Below the pieces are notes generated by a model. It did no database searches. It was not told where the DNA came from and was given only the letters and a program-made list of their open reading frames with translations. Shown here piece after piece: positions 1 through 5,641 of a DNA stretch of 6,685 bases. Every line of letters begins with the position of its first letter. The first letter of the stretch is position 1. The DNA is taken from positions 1-6,685 of the forward strand of contig JACROW010000073.1 of the NCBI GenBank assembly GCA_016214245.1, given 5' to 3'. The position numbers were made by a program, and so were the translations under genes. This DNA comes from Candidatus Omnitrophota bacterium. Lineage in GTDB: Bacteria > Omnitrophota > Gorgyraeia > 2-01-FULL-45-10.

Positions 1-1167
1 GAGCGGGTTATCTTTCTTGGTCTTGGCGAGCGGGCAGAGTTCTTTGAATAAATCTACTACAAATATAGGATGGTGGTGCGCCTTCGGCTCAACCAGTTCG
101 CCGACGATGTTTATCAGTTGAGTGCGCGAAAGAACTTTGCCTTCTATCTCGACGCCTTTCTTCTTTAATTTTTTAATCCACTCATCTGGTTTTTCATCGG
201 GGGTTATCCCGAACTGTTCTTTCATTAATCTCTCGAAAGAGACCCTTTCCCATTCCGATAGATCTATAACTTTACCCTGATATTCGAATTGCGTCTTCCC
301 AAATATTCCTTTTGCCAACCTCGAGATAAGCTCCTCAGTCAGCCTCATCATCCCTTCGCAATCCGAATACGCTTCATACACTTCAAGCATCGTGAACTCA
401 GGGTTGTGCCTTGTGGAGATGCCTTCGTTCCTGAAATTTCTGTTTATCTCATAAACCTTATCAAGTCCTCCAACTAGAAGCCGTTTTAAATATAACTCCG
501 GTGCGATCCTGAAATATAAATCTATGCCGAGTGCCTCATGGCGGGTCTTGAACGGCCTGCCGACTGCTCCGCCGGGTATCGGCTGCATCATGGGTGTCTC
601 TACCTCTAAGAAGCCTTTCTCATCGAGGGATTTTCTTATCTCGGTAATAATTTTTGAGCGGATGATAAAGACGTTTTTTACATCCTCATTCATCACAAGA
701 TCTACATAGCGCTGCCGGTATCTCGTCTCGACATCCTTTAGCCCATGCCATTTCTCCGGAAGCGGCCTTAACGATTTTGCCAATATCTTTATTTCGGTGA
801 CTTTTATGGTAGGCTCGCCTGTCTTAGTCTTAAAGGTCTCTCCTTTTATGCCGACGAAATCGCCTATGTCCAGATTATCTAAAAATTTATACTCTTTTAT
901 ACCAAGGATATCTTCTTTTAGATATATTTGAATCTTGCCGGATGAATCCTTCAGATCATAGAATCTCGACTTTCCATGCTCCCGGGAAGCCATTATCCGG
1001 CCGGCCAAAACCACGAGCCCACCCTCGGAAAATGAATCTTTCAAATCCTTTACGCTCGAAGAGACTTCAAACTTTTCACCATAAGCATAGACTCCGCTAT
1101 TCCCTATCGCTTCGAGCTTCTTTTTCCTCTGTTTTATAAGTTCGCTTTCCCCAATCTCTTGTACCAT
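1..1167 (-). CDS. lysS: Lysyl-tRNA synthetase, class II (3'-truncated by window edge)
   Basis: This cytoplasmic enzyme charges tRNA(Lys) with lysine using ATP. The reverse strand reads open for 389 codons from an ATG at 1165-1167 to the window edge. An N-terminal OB-fold anticodon-binding domain spans about residues 51-135 (LAGRIMASREHGKSRFYDL). The class II catalytic domain follows. Its motif 1 region is about 166-195 and ends in EVETPMM. The lysine-pocket segment DLYFRIAPELYLKRL is at 216-230, and motif 2 (FRNEG, then HNPEFTMLE) is at 245-262. The fragment ends in CPLAKTKKDNPL. Full LysRS proteins are about 490-510 residues, so roughly 100 C-terminal residues with motif 3 lie outside the window. 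The start is supported by AGAGGGG (1176-1182) 8 nt upstream and by the match to family N-termini. An exact TATAAT lies 26 nt upstream. One variation is TRH at 208-210, where many homologues have THH. Family assignment is very secure. Confidence 0.97.
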   Translation of the reverse strand, partial: MVQEIGESELIKQRKKKLEAIGNSGVYAYGEKFEVSSSVKDLKDSFSEGGLVVLAGRIMASREHGKSRFYDLKDSSGKIQIYLKEDILGIKEYKFLDNLDIGDFVGIKGETFKTKTGEPTIKVTEIKILAKSLRPLPEKWHGLKDVETRYRQRYVDLVMNEDVKNVFIIRSKIITEIRKSLDEKGFLEVETPMMQPIPGGAVGRPFKTRHEALGIDLYFRIAPELYLKRLLVGGLDKVYEINRNFRNEGISTRHNPEFTMLEVYEAYSDCEGMMRLTEELISRLAKGIFGKTQFEYQGKVIDLSEWERVSFERLMKEQFGITPDEKPDEWIKKLKKKGVEIEGKVLSRTQLINIVGELVEPKAHHHPIFVVDLFKELCPLAKTKKDNPL

Positions 1168-1193
1168 TACGCTAGCCCCTCTTTTCACATATG

Positions 1194-1222
1194 ATTATAA
1201 CATGGAAGGATTAACTTGGGAA
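1194..1222 (-). promoter_or_regulatory. Sigma70-type promoter for lysS
   Basis: On the minus strand a perfect TATAAT (1194-1199) is preceded, after a 17-nt spacer, by TTCCCA (1217-1222), which matches the -35 consensus at 4 of 6 positions. Transcription would begin near 1187 and give a leader of about 20 nt with the AGAGGGG ribosome binding site. It lies in the 86-nt gap between the HD-GYP stop and lysS, so lysS probably has its own start even if read-through from upstream occurs. I see no convincing hairpin terminator in this gap. Confidence 0.55.
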
Positions 1223-1253
1223 GGCTATTTTTTAGGGGGCAATTTATACCGAC

Positions 1254-2747
1254 TTATCCTGAAAAATGTTTATCCGCTATCTCCTCTATGCTATCCCGAT
1301 ATTCTAAAAAGATACTGCATATATTGGGATCGAATTGTGTTCCCGCGCCTTTTTTTATATTATCCAACGCTTCCTTAAACGAGATTTTTGCTTTATACGG
1401 CCTGTCTGTGGTCATGGCGTCGAAAGCATCCGCGACCGCCACGATTCTTGCCAAAAGCGGTATCTTCTCCCCCGCGAGGCCGTCCGGATATCCTTTTCCA
1501 TCGTAATGTTCCTGATGGTGTAAGATGATATCCCTGATCTCTGTTAAAAATTGAATGCCTTCGACAATTTTGGCTCCCTTCTCAGAATGCTTCTTTACCT
1601 CCTCAAATTCATCTTTTGATAATTTAACTTTGTGAAGAATTGAGGTTTCGATATCGAGTTTTCCTATATCGTGAAGATAGCAAGCGTATCGTAATTTCTC
1701 TATTTCCTCCGGAGAGAGACGCAACTTCTTTGCTATTAATAAAGCGTACCCTTCCACCCTCCTGAGGTGCCTGCGCGTATATGGGTCCCTTAACTCTATG
1801 GCGTTTGTAAGGGCGATTATTGACTCCAGATGGGCCTTCTTTTCTCTGATAAGCGATATCCGTAATTCGTCTATTTTCCTTTTTATCGAATCCCTGAGTT
1901 TTTCAAATGTTTTAGCAAGGTGCCCTATCTCATCCTCCGATTCTATATTTATATTGACCTCATAATTTTCCTTCTCAAGCTCTGTGGCCGTTTCATCCAG
2001 CCTTTTTATGAATGACGCCAGCTTACCTACAAGCTTGTAACCAAACAGGGTCATGCCGGAAAATAACACGAGGCACGCCAATATTATAACTACGAGCTCG
2101 CGTCGGAGTCTTTTTATATATGAATCTATTCTATTGTTTATTTCAATTACAACCTGCCCCTGGGATGGAATAGGCGCATAAGCCGAGATCCACGTGCCGT
2201 CTTTATCCTTATATAGTCCCGTCGCTTGAGGCGAATCCGTGGTGAGGGCAAGGCTCGCCTCGGGCCTTATCGCATATTCAGCGCCAATCAACATCACGGC
2301 ATCGCTGGTCAATACTAATCTAAGCCGATTTCCGTCCTTTACATACACATTTATGGGGCTTTCGATTTTGTTCATTTTTTTTATATTTGATAGAAGCTCA
2401 ACATATTTATTGTAGCTTAGTATGGCCTGAGATAACATTTCGTCTTTAGCGCTGATTTCGGAATCGGCTCTCTTTTCATATATGCGGGAAAAGGCTGGAG
2501 ATGTGGCGGCCAAACGTTTTATCTTTAAGTCTTCCACTTTATCTAAAATAAGAATGATATCGTTCGCTTTTATGAAACTCGCGGTAGTGGCGGCGATCCC
2601 CTTGATCGATTCCCCCAGCATTGATACAAGACGATTTTTGCTGAAATTAAAAGAGAGGGAACCGAGTATCGCCGTGGTGAGGAAAGTAGAAAAAAAGATT
2701 ATGTTCAGAATCTCAATCTTGATGCTCTTCTTATTAATAAGCGCCAT
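1254..2747 (-). CDS. Membrane HAMP–HD-GYP domain protein, probable c-di-GMP phosphodiesterase
   Basis: This 497-residue inner-membrane signalling protein is predicted to hydrolyse c-di-GMP. Transmembrane helix 1 is at about residues 12-34, an extracytoplasmic sensor region at 35-216, and helix 2 at about 217-239. A HAMP domain (about 238-292, including ESEDEIGHLAKTFEKL) and a short helical linker follow. The HD-GYP domain covers about 305-485. Its key residues are H327 in DPYTRRH, H359-D360 in HDIGK, H387 in KKHSEKG, H410-H411, D416-GKGYP, D440 in VADAFDAM, and TDRPYK at 447-452. All metal ligands of the binuclear site appear present. The position four residues before H327 is Tyr rather than the Glu of trinuclear members. 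The ATG at 2747 has GGAG about 11 nt upstream and is followed directly by helix 1. It is divergent from a PilZ-domain gene, which fits a c-di-GMP role. No GGDEF synthase is in the window. The sensed signal is unknown. Confidence 0.93.
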   Translation of the reverse strand: MALINKKSIKIEILNIIFFSTFLTTAILGSLSFNFSKNRLVSMLGESIKGIAATTASFIKANDIILILDKVEDLKIKRLAATSPAFSRIYEKRADSEISAKDEMLSQAILSYNKYVELLSNIKKMNKIESPINVYVKDGNRLRLVLTSDAVMLIGAEYAIRPEASLALTTDSPQATGLYKDKDGTWISAYAPIPSQGQVVIEINNRIDSYIKRLRRELVVIILACLVLFSGMTLFGYKLVGKLASFIKRLDETATELEKENYEVNINIESEDEIGHLAKTFEKLRDSIKRKIDELRISLIREKKAHLESIIALTNAIELRDPYTRRHLRRVEGYALLIAKKLRLSPEEIEKLRYACYLHDIGKLDIETSILHKVKLSKDEFEEVKKHSEKGAKIVEGIQFLTEIRDIILHHQEHYDGKGYPDGLAGEKIPLLARIVAVADAFDAMTTDRPYKAKISFKEALDNIKKGAGTQFDPNICSIFLEYRDSIEEIADKHFSG

Positions 2748-2772
2748 TTTTTCGATATCTCCATAAGCGGGT

Positions 2773-2793
2773 AGGTATATTCAGATTATACCT
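2773..2793. repeat. Perfect 7-bp inverted repeat over the HD-GYP -10 box (possible operator)
   Basis: AGGTATA (2773-2779) and TATACCT (2787-2793) are exact inverted copies separated by 7 nt. The right arm overlaps the TATAAT of the leftward promoter and the left arm covers the expected start point. Size and placement resemble a dimeric repressor site, but no regulator is identified and a short AT-rich palindrome can arise by chance. Confidence 0.4.
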
Positions 2794-2813
2794 TAAATTC
2801 TTGGTTTTTTAAA
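2785..2813 (-). promoter_or_regulatory. Sigma70-type promoter for the HD-GYP gene
   Basis: The minus strand carries a perfect TATAAT (2785-2790) and, 17 nt further upstream, TTTAAA (2808-2813), a 4-of-6 match to TTGACA. The predicted start is near 2778, giving a leader of about 30 nt that contains the GGAG at 2759-2762. The -10 box sits inside a perfect inverted repeat, so repression by an unknown factor is possible. Confidence 0.5.
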
Positions 2814-2846
2814 TTGTTTTCTAGAGAATTTTTTTTCTTGAATTGC

Positions 2847-2878
2847 TTGACCGTTTCAGGTAAGATTTATCTTATAAA
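2847..2878 (+). promoter_or_regulatory. Candidate promoter for the MshEN–PilZ gene, (near-)leaderless
   Basis: TTGACC (2847-2852) matches the -35 consensus at 5 of 6 positions. The -10 is either TCTTAT (2870-2875, 17-nt spacer, 4 of 6) or TATAAA (2873-2878, better box but 20-nt spacer). Either one puts the transcript start within a few bases of the ATG at 2886, and no Shine-Dalgarno sequence precedes that ATG. The call rests on consensus matching only. Confidence 0.35.
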
Positions 2879-2885
2879 ACCAGCT

Positions 2886-3713
2886 ATGAAAATAAAAAGA
2901 AAAATAGGCGAGATTTTAATAGAGAATGGGCTTATCACGCCTGATATATTAAATGAGGCCCTCCAATACCAAAACAAATTCGGCGGCAATATAACGCAAT
3001 ACCTGATCGCGTATAATTATGTGACCGAGGAAGGGGTTGCCAAATGCGTCTCTATGCAGTTTGGTTTCCCCTATCTGCCTTTAAACTTTTACAACATACC
3101 CGATGAAGTGGTTGACTTGGTACCGATTGATATAGCGCAGAGACATTGGCTGATGCCGGTAGACAGAGTAAAAAATATTCTTACGGTTGTGATGGCAAAT
3201 CCCCTTGATGATAAAGCAATTGAAGAAGTTGAAAAAATTACAGGCTGTAGCGTGCAGCCTTTTGTCGGCCTTCTTTCGGATATCATAAAAGCCATTGAGC
3301 GTTACTATAATATCATTATTGAGGACCGTGGATTAAAAGACCAAAAGGCAGCGCCTTTATTTATAGAAACTAAAACTTATAAAGGGATCGAGCACAGAAA
3401 ATCGGTTAGATTAAAGGCTAAAATCAATATACATTTCCCCGTTCAAGAGCAATATAAAAAATCCAGTACAAAAGATGTGAGCCTGCAGGGTTTCTTATTT
3501 GAGTCCGAAAATATCCTGCCGATCGGCGCCTATGTGCTGCTGGAAATAGACGTTCCCGAAGAAATCAATCCTGCCCCTATCGCTGCTGTAGTGCAGGTGG
3601 TAAGGGTCGTTCCATTGGGGAATAAAAGATTTGATATAGGCGCAAGGATGGTCAAGATACCGAAAGAAGACGCCGCCACAATAATTAAATACGCCTCCAC
3701 GCAGAAATTCTAA
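2886..3713 (+). CDS. GspE N-terminal (MshEN-type) domain fused to a PilZ domain; c-di-GMP effector candidate
   Basis: This is a 275-residue soluble protein with no secretion ATPase domain. Residues 1-66 form an MshEN/GspE_N region with a good first motif (KIGEILIENGLITPDILNEA, 6-25). The second repeat is weaker, with GNITQYL where the family usually has a Leu-Gly pair. Residues about 70-145 continue the type II secretion/type IV pilus ATPase N-domain (PVDRVKNILTVVMANPLDD). A linker leads to a PilZ domain at about 168-270 with RKSVR (R171, R175) and DVSLQG (197-202), the two c-di-GMP contact motifs, and then FDIGARMV. Both domain types are known to bind c-di-GMP. A TTG at 2814 could extend the frame by 24 residues, but the ATG at 2886 fits family N-termini. 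Neither start has a Shine-Dalgarno site. It is divergent from the HD-GYP gene and 20 nt before the sigma gene. The role, perhaps in pilus, motility or surface control, is inferred. Confidence 0.88.
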   Translation: MKIKRKIGEILIENGLITPDILNEALQYQNKFGGNITQYLIAYNYVTEEGVAKCVSMQFGFPYLPLNFYNIPDEVVDLVPIDIAQRHWLMPVDRVKNILTVVMANPLDDKAIEEVEKITGCSVQPFVGLLSDIIKAIERYYNIIIEDRGLKDQKAAPLFIETKTYKGIEHRKSVRLKAKINIHFPVQEQYKKSSTKDVSLQGFLFESENILPIGAYVLLEIDVPEEINPAPIAAVVQVVRVVPLGNKRFDIGARMVKIPKEDAATIIKYASTQKF

Positions 3714-3733
3714 TTGACCTTTCGCTATATATT

Positions 3734-4360
3734 ATGCTATTGTTTAACTTCGTGACGAATAATTCCGAAGATGACACAAACTTAGTGGAAGGCTGTATAA
3801 ATAAGGATTTGAGGGCATGGGCAACCTTCATAAAAAAATATTCGAATTTGATATCTATATCGATCGAAAACCGCCTGAAAAAGTATGGTTTTAGCCTGCC
3901 GCATCAGGACATAGAAGATATCCGTCAGAATGTCCTCGCTTCAATCTGGAAAGATAGTAAACTTGAAGGCGTTAAAAACCGCAATGACATCTCCTATTGG
4001 CTCGCAATAGTAGCGGGGAATGAGGCGATGATGTACTTAAAAATAAAAAGGGGCCAAGAGACGCAAAAAAAGATATCGCTATATGACAGGGTAGATGAAA
4101 AAGAATTGGCGGAATTTATCCCATCAGACAGATCCAGCCCCTTGGATGAATTGGCGAGGAAAGAGCTTTCAAAAAAGGTAAAAGAGGCTATTGAATCGCT
4201 GCCCGCCAAAGAAAAATTGATAATTAAATTGAACGTTATCTATGATAAAAAATATAATGATATAGCCAATATACTCGATCTGCCTAAAGGGACAGTTTCC
4301 AGTTACATAAAGAGGGCTAAAGAGAGGCTGAAAAAGGTATTAAAAGATTTTTTGCAATAA
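3734..4360 (+). CDS. RNA polymerase sigma factor, sigma-70 family (ECF-like)
   Basis: This 208-residue alternative sigma factor would direct RNA polymerase to a specific promoter set. Region 2 is at about residues 17-107: DIEDIRQNVLASIWK (59-73) is the core-binding/-10 helix, and ISYWLAIVAGNEAM (86-99) is the typical W-L-x-x-I-x-x-N segment. Region 4 is at about 150-205: AIESLPAKEKLIIKL, then the helix-turn-helix YNDIANILDLPKGTVSSYI with RAKERLKK, which should read the -35 element. There is no region 1.1 or 3, as in ECF factors. The start is uncertain: the ATG at 3734 and a GTG at 3752 both lack a Shine-Dalgarno site. The gene follows the PilZ gene by 20 nt and precedes a zinc-finger anti-sigma gene by 40 nt, so translational coupling or a leaderless start may apply. 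The stop codon lies inside the first copy of a 44-bp repeat. The ECF subgroup cannot be named from the sequence alone. Confidence 0.93.
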   Translation: MLLFNFVTNNSEDDTNLVEGCINKDLRAWATFIKKYSNLISISIENRLKKYGFSLPHQDIEDIRQNVLASIWKDSKLEGVKNRNDISYWLAIVAGNEAMMYLKIKRGQETQKKISLYDRVDEKELAEFIPSDRSSPLDELARKELSKKVKEAIESLPAKEKLIIKLNVIYDKKYNDIANILDLPKGTVSSYIKRAKERLKKVLKDFLQ

Positions 4361-4394
4361 TTTTGCCCATTTTGTCATCTTTATATATAGGAGG
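4351..4394 (+). repeat. 44-bp direct repeat, copy 1 (upstream of anti-sigma gene)
   Basis: The copy runs from TTTGCAATAA through TTTTGCC and TTGTCATC to the AGGAGG ribosome binding site. It matches positions 4935-4978 at 42 of 44 bases, differing only by CA (4368-4369) versus GT. It begins in the last codons of the sigma gene (TTG CAA TAA) and ends 6 nt before the anti-sigma ATG. A short dyad, GCAA-N5-TTGC, sits at 4354-4366. Confidence 0.95.
4354..4376 (+). promoter_or_regulatory. Candidate ECF-type promoter for the anti-sigma gene
   Basis: GCAAT (4354-4358) and GTC (4374-4376, in TTGTCATC) are separated by 15 nt. ECF promoters usually have an AAC/AAT-containing -35 and a GTC-type -10, and the spacing is close to what they use. 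Transcription would start near 4385, just before AGGAGGTGAT, leaving a short efficient leader. The same arrangement recurs before spoVG, which is the strongest support. Recognition by the adjacent sigma factor is inferred. Confidence 0.45.
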
Positions 4395-4400
4395 TGATTT

Positions 4401-4856
4401 ATGACTGAAATAAAAACGGAAACAAAAACCCACCCAACGGAAGCGGAGCTTGCCGGATTTTTGGGCCGTTCTTTATCCGACAAAGGAAAAGAGGTGGTCG
4501 AACTGCACATCGCAAGCTGCCCAGAGTGCCTCGAGAGGATCGTCTCGGCTCATGAATCGGTTGAAGAGTTCCGAAAAGGCGGCCTAGCTAAAAAAGGAAA
4601 GGCAAATCCCATGAAGAAGATAAATTTTTATCTGGTCCTGGCTATTATATCGTTTCTACTCTCCTTCACCGTCCCTCAGTATTTCGTACAGTTCCTACTC
4701 GCTACTCTACTTTTGGGCATAAAGTGGATAGTGGATTCTAAATCTACCAAGATGCTCATCATGATATACGAGGCCTGGAAGAAGGGCGGGGAGAAAGAGG
4801 CTTCCCATATCCTTGAAACGCTGAATTCCGGTTCCAGGGACAGATTCCAACCATAA
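4401..4856 (+). CDS. Anti-sigma factor with zinc-finger (ZAS) domain and membrane segments
   Basis: This 151-residue protein is predicted to hold the preceding sigma factor inactive at the membrane. The N-terminal anti-sigma domain (about 8-58) has H11, H36, C40 and C43, giving the HxxxCxxC zinc motif in HIASCPECLERI with a histidine 25 residues upstream, as in ZAS proteins. Residues 59-73 are a basic linker. Residues about 74-112 are strongly hydrophobic and probably form two helices broken at VPQY (91-94). A charged tail (112-151) follows. With two helices both ends would be cytoplasmic, so the input may act in the membrane, on the zinc site or through the tail rather than through a large periplasmic domain. 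The ATG has a strong AGGAGGTGAT site 2 nt upstream (AGGAGG core 6 nt away). Being directly after the sigma gene is the classic pair arrangement. The gene is bracketed by the two copies of the 44-bp repeat. The inducing signal is unknown. Confidence 0.88.
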   Translation: MTEIKTETKTHPTEAELAGFLGRSLSDKGKEVVELHIASCPECLERIVSAHESVEEFRKGGLAKKGKANPMKKINFYLVLAIISFLLSFTVPQYFVQFLLATLLLGIKWIVDSKSTKMLIMIYEAWKKGGEKEASHILETLNSGSRDRFQP

Positions 4857-4917
4857 AAATCTGAGATTACCTTAACTCGGGCATACCTTGTAAGCTTCTA
4901 ACAGCTTCCTTTTGCTT

Positions 4918-4937
4918 AAACTTTTTTAAAAAAATTT
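4918..4937. repeat. AT-only near-palindrome upstream of the spoVG promoter
   Basis: AAAC, six T, seven A, then TTT forms a 20-bp inverted repeat with a single mismatched pair (C4921 against A4934). It abuts the candidate ECF -35 of spoVG, where an A/T-rich stretch could act as an UP-type element or bend DNA. Chance in AT-rich spacer DNA is possible. The rest of the 4857-4934 gap shows no gene and only a weak 5-bp hairpin. Confidence 0.35.
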
Positions 4938-4978
4938 GCAATAATTTTGCCGTTTTTGTCATCTTTATATATAGGAGG
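4935..4978 (+). repeat. 44-bp direct repeat, copy 2 (upstream of spoVG)
   Basis: This copy matches 4351-4394 at 42 of 44 bases, with GT at 4952-4953 in place of CA. After the shared AGGAGG this copy has an extra GGA triplet and then resumes the shared GGTGAT, so similarity continues to the ribosome binding site of spoVG. Together the copies flank the anti-sigma gene in direct orientation, 584 bp apart from start to start. Confidence 0.95.
4938..4960 (+). promoter_or_regulatory. Candidate ECF-type promoter for spoVG
   Basis: GCAAT (4938-4942), a 15-nt spacer and GTC (4958-4960) reproduce the element before the anti-sigma gene. The predicted start is near 4970, just ahead of the AGGAGGAGGTGAT site. 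If the resident sigma factor reads the first copy it should read this one, placing spoVG and perhaps the closely spaced yraN and comM in its regulon. Confidence 0.45.
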
Positions 4979-4989
4979 AGGTGATAAAG

Positions 4990-5253
4990 ATGGTGAATGA
5001 TGGGATAAAATTTGCCGTAACCCGGATTCACAAACTGGACGGCGATGGCACAACAAAGGCCTTTTGCGACCTCTCCATACTCGACAGCCTTGTCATAAAG
5101 GGCCTGCGCGTGGTTGAGGGGAAAGAAGGGCTTTTCGTCAGCATGCCCCGCGAGGTCAGCCGGGACGGAAAGTGGTACAACACTGTAATCCCTCTAAAAA
5201 GAGAGATAAAGGACGAGATCGAAAAAATAGTCCTGGAGGCTTACGGGGGTTAA
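4990..5253 (+). CDS. spoVG: SpoVG family protein
   Basis: This 87-residue protein matches SpoVG over its whole length: AFCDLSILDSLVIKGLRVVE (24-43), GLFVSMP (47-53), then RDGKWYNTVIPL (58-69) and a C-terminal helix. SpoVG proteins are small nucleic-acid-binding regulators. In Firmicutes they affect septation during sporulation, capsule and virulence genes, but they also occur in non-sporulating phyla, so no sporulation role is implied here. The ATG at 4990 is chosen because it lies 8 nt after AGGAGG (4976-4981). A GTG at 4981 is in frame but is part of the ribosome binding sequence. Its promoter region is a near-copy of the one before the anti-sigma gene. yraN starts 4 nt after its stop, indicating an operon. 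Confidence 0.92.
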   Translation: MVNDGIKFAVTRIHKLDGDGTTKAFCDLSILDSLVIKGLRVVEGKEGLFVSMPREVSRDGKWYNTVIPLKREIKDEIEKIVLEAYGG

Positions 5254-5257
5254 AAAG

Positions 5258-5641
5258 TTGGGCCGAGAGAAGAATATAACAGGGCGATCGGGTGAAATGA
5301 AGGCCTTGGGGTTTCTAAAAAGAAAAGGCTATAAGATCCTGGGGACGAATTACCGGACACCTTTCGGGGAACTTGACCTTATAGCCAAAAAGGATGACTT
5401 CACGGTCTTTATAGAGATAAAAACTCGCGTCACTTCTTCCCTCGGCCCACCCTACCTTTCGGTTACAAAGGCCAAAGAAAGGCACCTTATCAAGAACGCT
5501 CTCGCCTATCTGAAAAGGTATGGCCTAGTCGATTCGCATTGGCGGATCGATGTGGTATCGGTAAGACTGAATTATGAACATGAGCTCGAGGATATCGAGA
5601 TTATCGAAAACGCTGTAGAAGATAATGGAGGCTGCAGATGA
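5258..5641 (+). CDS. yraN: YraN/UPF0102 family nuclease-like protein
   Basis: This 127-residue protein of the UPF0102 family has a restriction-endonuclease-like (PD-(D/E)XK) fold and poorly known function, often found next to RNase HII or ComM genes. Family hallmarks are GRSGEMKALGFLKRKGYKIL (9-28), NYRTPFGELDLI (31-42), and FIEIKTR (51-57). D40, E53 and K55 fit the D-x(n)-ExK active-site pattern. The start is a TTG at 5258, because the conserved GRxGE motif lies upstream of the first in-frame ATG (5297). GGGGG at 5245-5249, within the end of spoVG, is a suitable ribosome binding site. The stop overlaps the comM start as ATGA (5638-5641), so the two genes are probably translationally coupled. 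Length and motifs look complete. Whether it cleaves DNA is unproven for the family. Confidence 0.92.
   Translation: MGREKNITGRSGEMKALGFLKRKGYKILGTNYRTPFGELDLIAKKDDFTVFIEIKTRVTSSLGPPYLSVTKAKERHLIKNALAYLKRYGLVDSHWRIDVVSVRLNYEHELEDIEIIENAVEDNGGCR

Noticed and set aside
289..1139. Short plus-strand open frames opposite lysS
   Set aside because: The minus strand encodes an unambiguous LysRS across the whole stretch; these are its shadows.
1216..1523. Plus-strand open frames opposite the 3' end of the HD-GYP gene
   Set aside because: They mirror a gene with clear domains, have no family resemblance and no convincing start signals.
2814..2885. TTG-initiated 24-residue extension of the MshEN–PilZ protein
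   Set aside because: It lacks a Shine-Dalgarno site, overlaps the candidate TTGACC promoter, and adds residues not seen before the MshEN motif in the family.
4383..4388. TATATA as a sigma70 -10 box before the anti-sigma gene
   Set aside because: Transcription would start inside or after the ribosome binding site, removing it from the mRNA; the GTC element upstream fits better.
4892..4907. Possible terminator hairpin AAGCT-N6-AGCTT after the anti-sigma gene
   Set aside because: The stem is only 5 bp and it is followed by CCTTTTGC rather than a clean T-run.
4981..4989. GTG start for spoVG three codons upstream
   Set aside because: The GTG is part of the AGGAGGTGAT ribosome binding sequence; the ATG at 4990 has proper spacing.
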